Source: Pseudomonadota bacterium (lineage in GTDB: Bacteria > Pseudomonadota > Gammaproteobacteria > Xanthomonadales > Rhodanobacteraceae). Taken from it: 64,000 nt of DNA. The notes beneath the pieces are model-generated. The model did no database searches and was not told the origin of the DNA. It worked only from the letters and a program-made list of their open reading frames with translations. The first letter of the stretch is position 1. Each line of letters starts with the position of its first letter. Both the position numbers and the translations under genes were made by a program. Shown piece after piece: positions 60,957 through 64,000 of the stretch. The stretch is from contig JAJYPJ010000003.1 of NCBI GenBank assembly GCA_021795435.1, positions 32,962 to 96,961 on the forward strand. Reading direction: 5' to 3'.

Positions 60957-61739
60957 TCATCCGCTATTGCGGTTTCTATCCGGGTCCAGAGCACGCGCGT
61001 CGGCAAGCGTCTTGCGGATTGTGGACTCGTTCGGCCCATCGAAACCTAACTTTTGCAACTGCGCCACGACAGACGTTGCCGCACCGCGCTCCTTTAGATT
61101 GGCCATCACGTCCAGTGCGCGGATGATCCGCAGCAGACTGGTGCGCTCGCGAGGGTCCATCGGCTTGTCGGCCGCATCGGCATTGAGTACGACCGCGATA
61201 GAGAACTGCGCAGCGAATTGTTCAAGCTCGGTAACTGCCATGACCAAGCCCCGAAAGTCGCCGGGCACAATCCCTGCGCGCGGGTTGAATACACCCATCG
61301 TCAGCGTCTCGCGCACCTGAATCGTGCTAGCTTCGATTGCGTCCCGAAGTTTGCGCTCGAACTCTTCTTCCGCTGCGGCGCGCAGGATGCCCGTATTGAG
61401 GCAGGGGTCATCGATCAGGGGCACTAGCATCCAGGCAGGTTTTGTCCCTGCGCACTCGAAGTCTTCCATGTAAGGGTGCCAATCAGCTTCGGCCATCGGG
61501 AAGGTGGGTTCGGGGCGTTCTTTCCAGATATGCCGCAGCGTCTTCCAATCGGCATCATCGAGCGCCTGCGGGCGCGTACGATTCGGTTCGAGCTTATCGA
61601 TGGCGCTGACGTATCGTGCTGCCTGAGTATCGGGCCAACGTGCGGCAGCCAGCAGCGCGGGGATGTCGCCCACGTTGACAATGGCAGTGCCAGCGGCCAG
61701 CTTCGCCGTGAACGTCAGCAGGTTTGAATTTGCGGCCAT
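60957..61739 (-). CDS. Hypothetical protein of mobile element
   Basis: 260 aa uninterrupted ORF MAANSNLLTFTAKLAAGTAIVNVGDIPALLAAARWPDTQAARY...LGFDGPNESTIRKTLADARAL; no domain recognised. Confidence 0.6.
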   Translation of the reverse strand: MAANSNLLTFTAKLAAGTAIVNVGDIPALLAAARWPDTQAARYVSAIDKLEPNRTRPQALDDADWKTLRHIWKERPEPTFPMAEADWHPYMEDFECAGTKPAWMLVPLIDDPCLNTGILRAAAEEEFERKLRDAIEASTIQVRETLTMGVFNPRAGIVPGDFRGLVMAVTELEQFAAQFSIAVVLNADAADKPMDPRERTSLLRIIRALDVMANLKERGAATSVVAQLQKLGFDGPNESTIRKTLADARALDPDRNRNSG

Positions 61740-61830
61740 GTGCGCTTCCTCGTGCCTTTCGAAGGATCGCCACGGCAGCCGGTGAAGGTGGCCGGCGTTC
61801 GGGAGCTACCCTAGCTGTGGCGAAACGGGA

Positions 61831-62163
61831 TCAGGCGCGCTTGCGTGCGCGCGCTGGCAATGGCGCGAGAGTCAGCCGCAGGCCGAAAGCGCCCAGGATG
61901 GCGCCCAGCGTGTCCAGGCGTGGATTGCCCTTGTCGGATAGCGTGCGATACAGCGTTTCGCGGCTCAGGCCCGTGCGGCGCGCAAGCTCAGCCATGCTCA
62001 GCACGTCGGCGGCCGTGCGCAGCGCAATGGGCAACGCGCGATGGTCGCCATCGGCCACGGCTTCGGCGAGGAAGCCGGCCAGGTCATCCGCGCGCAGAAA
62101 CTGCGCCGCGTCGAAGGGAACGCTAGCGGCGGCCTTGGTAGTCTTTCCAGTAGTCGCGTGCAT
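61831..62163 (-). CDS. HTH antitoxin (HigA-like addiction-module antidote)
   Basis: MHATTGKTTKAAASVPFDAAQFLRADDLAGFLAEAVADGDHRALPIALRTAADVLSMAELARRTGLSRETLYRTLSDKGNPRLDTLGAILGAFGLRLTL. Confidence 0.83.
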   Translation of the reverse strand: MHATTGKTTKAAASVPFDAAQFLRADDLAGFLAEAVADGDHRALPIALRTAADVLSMAELARRTGLSRETLYRTLSDKGNPRLDTLGAILGAFGLRLTLAPLPARARKRA

Positions 62164-62457
62164 GTTCGATGTCCTTCGATTGGGTGCGCTTGTCGCCCGC
62201 GCATAACAGCAACACCAGCACCGCGCCATCCTGCCCGCAATAGACGCGATAGCCCGGCCCGGTGTCGATCCGCAGCTCGAACAAACCGGCGCCCAGCGCT
62301 TTCCAATCGCCCCGCTTGCCGGCTTGCCGGCTTGCCGGCGCACGATGTGCGCCAGGATGGCTTGCAGCGCACGGCGGTCGCGCAAGTCAGCCAACCATTC
62401 GGCAAACAGGCTGCGCCCGTCGGCGGTTTGATACTGGCGGACCTCAACCGATTCCAT
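62123..62457 (-). pseudogene. RelE/HigB (Gp49-like) toxin frameshifted by an extra 8-bp repeat copy
   Basis: Frame 1 MESVEVRQYQTADGRSLFAEWLADLRDRRALQAILAHIVRRQAGK, then continuation in another frame GDWKALGAGLFELRIDTGPGYRVYCGQDGAVLVLLLCAGDKRTQSKDIEHARDYWKDYQGRR*. Confidence 0.82.
62315..62338 (+). repeat. Tandem 8-bp repeat (CTTGCCGG)x3 inside toxin gene
   Basis: CTTGCCGGCTTGCCGGCTTGCCGG read directly. Confidence 0.97.
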
Positions 62458-62470
62458 TGTAGCCTAAAAA

Positions 62471-63682
62471 CTACAGCGCAGGCTTGCGGCGGATCGGCAC
62501 CACGTCCGCGCCTTGGCGCAGGCCGTCCAGATAGTCCGCCCACGCCTGCATCATCTTCCTGCGCTCGGGCAGGTGTTCGGCGTAGTTGTAGGCGGCGCGC
62601 ACGGCATCGCGCTCGGCATGCGCAAGTTGGCGCTCGATGGCGTCGCGGTTCCAGCCTTGTTCGTTCAGCAGCGTGCTGGCCATTGAACGAAAGCCGTGGC
62701 CGGTCATGGTCTGGCCGTCGTAGCCCAGCGCGCGCAGGGCGACCGTGATGGCATTCTCGGACATGCAGCGCGCCGCGCCACGTGGCGAGGGGAACACGTA
62801 CTTGCCGCGCCCGGTCAGCGGGTGCAGCTCGCGCAGGATGGCGACGGCCTGCGTACTCAGCGGCACGATATGCGGCGCGCGCATCTTCATCTTGTGCGCC
62901 GGGATGCGCCACTCGGCCTTGTCCAGGTCGATTTCGGCCCATTCCGCATGCCGCAGTTCGCCGGGGCGTGTGAACACCAGCGGCGCCAGCTTGAGCGCGG
63001 CGCATACCACGGGGCCGCCGTTGTAGCTGTGCAGTGCGCGCAGCAACTCGCCGACGCGCGCCGGTTCCTTGATGCTGGCCAGGTGCACTTTGTGCGCGGG
63101 CGGGATGGCGCCGCGCAGGGCAGGGGTCGGGTCCATCGTGGCGCGCCCGGTCGCCACGGCATAGCGGAACACCTGCCCGCAGACTTGGTGTTGCCGGTGC
63201 GCAAGGTCCACGGCGCCGCGCGCTTCGATCCGGCGCAGCACGGCCAGAATGTCCGGGGCGTTCAAGCTGGTGATGGCCTGTGCGCCGATGTAGGGAAACA
63301 CGTTGGCTTCAAGGCGCCTCAGGATTTCGGCGCCATAGCTCGGCGTCCATTTGGCGTTGTGCTTGGCGTGCCACTCGCGGGCGATGGCCTCAAAGGTGTT
63401 TGCGCCGCCCGCTTTGCCGGCCTTGCGCTGCGTGCTTGGGTCGATACCGTCCGCCAGCAGGGCGCGCGCTTCATCACGGCGGTCGCGAGCTTTGCGCAAG
63501 GACACGTCCGGAAACATCCCCAGCGCCAGCGTGTTGCGCTTGCCGGTGCCGGGGCGGCGGTAGTTGAAGCGGAACAGGCGCGCGCCTGTTGGCTGTACCA
63601 GCAGATACATGCCGCGTTCGTCGGCGAGTTTGTACGGCTTGGCCTGCGGCTTGGCGTTGGCGACTGCGGAAGGCGTCAGCAT
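62471..63682 (-). CDS. P4-type tyrosine-recombinase integrase
   Basis: Arm-binding DUF4102-like N-terminus (MLTPSAVANAKPQAKPYKLADERGMYLLVQPTGARLFRFNYR); catalytic RPGELRHAEW, TGHGFRSMASTLLNEQG, Y in AAYNYAEHLPERR. Confidence 0.95.
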   Translation of the reverse strand: MLTPSAVANAKPQAKPYKLADERGMYLLVQPTGARLFRFNYRRPGTGKRNTLALGMFPDVSLRKARDRRDEARALLADGIDPSTQRKAGKAGGANTFEAIAREWHAKHNAKWTPSYGAEILRRLEANVFPYIGAQAITSLNAPDILAVLRRIEARGAVDLAHRQHQVCGQVFRYAVATGRATMDPTPALRGAIPPAHKVHLASIKEPARVGELLRALHSYNGGPVVCAALKLAPLVFTRPGELRHAEWAEIDLDKAEWRIPAHKMKMRAPHIVPLSTQAVAILRELHPLTGRGKYVFPSPRGAARCMSENAITVALRALGYDGQTMTGHGFRSMASTLLNEQGWNRDAIERQLAHAERDAVRAAYNYAEHLPERRKMMQAWADYLDGLRQGADVVPIRRKPAL

Positions 63683-63725
63683 GGCTTCGCACCCGGTTTA
63701 TTGTGGTGTTGGCCGCGGCAGGCGA

Positions 63726-63764
63726 TACCGCCAGCGCTGGTCAGTGCCGCACAAGATACCGCCA
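63726..63764 (+). repeat. Two direct TACCGCCA repeats (candidate integrase arm sites, right end)
   Basis: GATACCGCCAG at 63724 and 63755, same orientation as the left-end copies. Confidence 0.55.
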
Positions 63765-63807
63765 GACTTGGCGGCAAACAAGGGAAGTCGAGGATGCCTT
63801 CAGGGAA

Positions 63808-63845
63808 GTGAAGGCAAGAAAAAGCCCGCAGAAATGCGGGCTTAG
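63808..63845 (-). terminator. Terminator downstream of ssrA
   Basis: Minus strand AAGCCCGCATTTCTGCGGGCTTTTTCTT. Confidence 0.75.
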
Positions 63846-63875
63846 GGTGTATTGCGGAATGTTGTTAGTAGTTGA

Positions 63876-64000
<125 letters not shown>

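Noticed and set aside
59479-61320. 613-aa plus-strand ORF in the mobile element
   Set aside because: Antisense to RepA-like, primase-like, AlpA-like and hypothetical genes that have recognisable domains; Ser/Arg/Ala shadow composition.
62696-63811. 371-aa plus-strand ORF
   Set aside because: Antisense to the complete integrase.

Overview
The window is 64 kb of GC-rich chromosome from a gammaproteobacterium. Xanthomonadales/Rhodanobacteraceae-like is my guess from gene content, not a computed assignment. Most of it is conserved housekeeping and metabolic DNA: rnr-rlmB, cysM, pstSCAB-phoU, a porin, nth, queG/nnrD-tsaE-amiC-mutL, a RibBX-type ribB, minCDE, a two-component system followed by an SRPBCC protein and a Gld-like ABC cluster, miaA-hfq-hflX-hflK-hflC-purA, a 5-oxoproline (pxp/DUF969/DUF979/pcp) operon, a type II NADH dehydrogenase, and ppsA/ppsR. 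The right end (about 56.35-63.88 kb) is a small integrated mobile element next to the 3' end of a partial tmRNA (ssrA). It carries a P4-type integrase, AlpA-like regulator, zinc-ribbon primase-like protein, RepA-like ATPase, several uncharacterised proteins and a Sel1 cargo gene. It also carries a toxin-antitoxin locus whose toxin is frameshifted by a triplicated 8-bp repeat: two copies would restore the toxin, while three copies fuse the toxin N-terminus in frame to the antitoxin. Other leads are Pho-box-like sites upstream of the porin and pstS, paired operator-like palindromes between ppsA and ppsR, a mini-zincin-like protein, a C10 tract inside minC, and interruption of the classical mutL-miaA-hfq superoperon.
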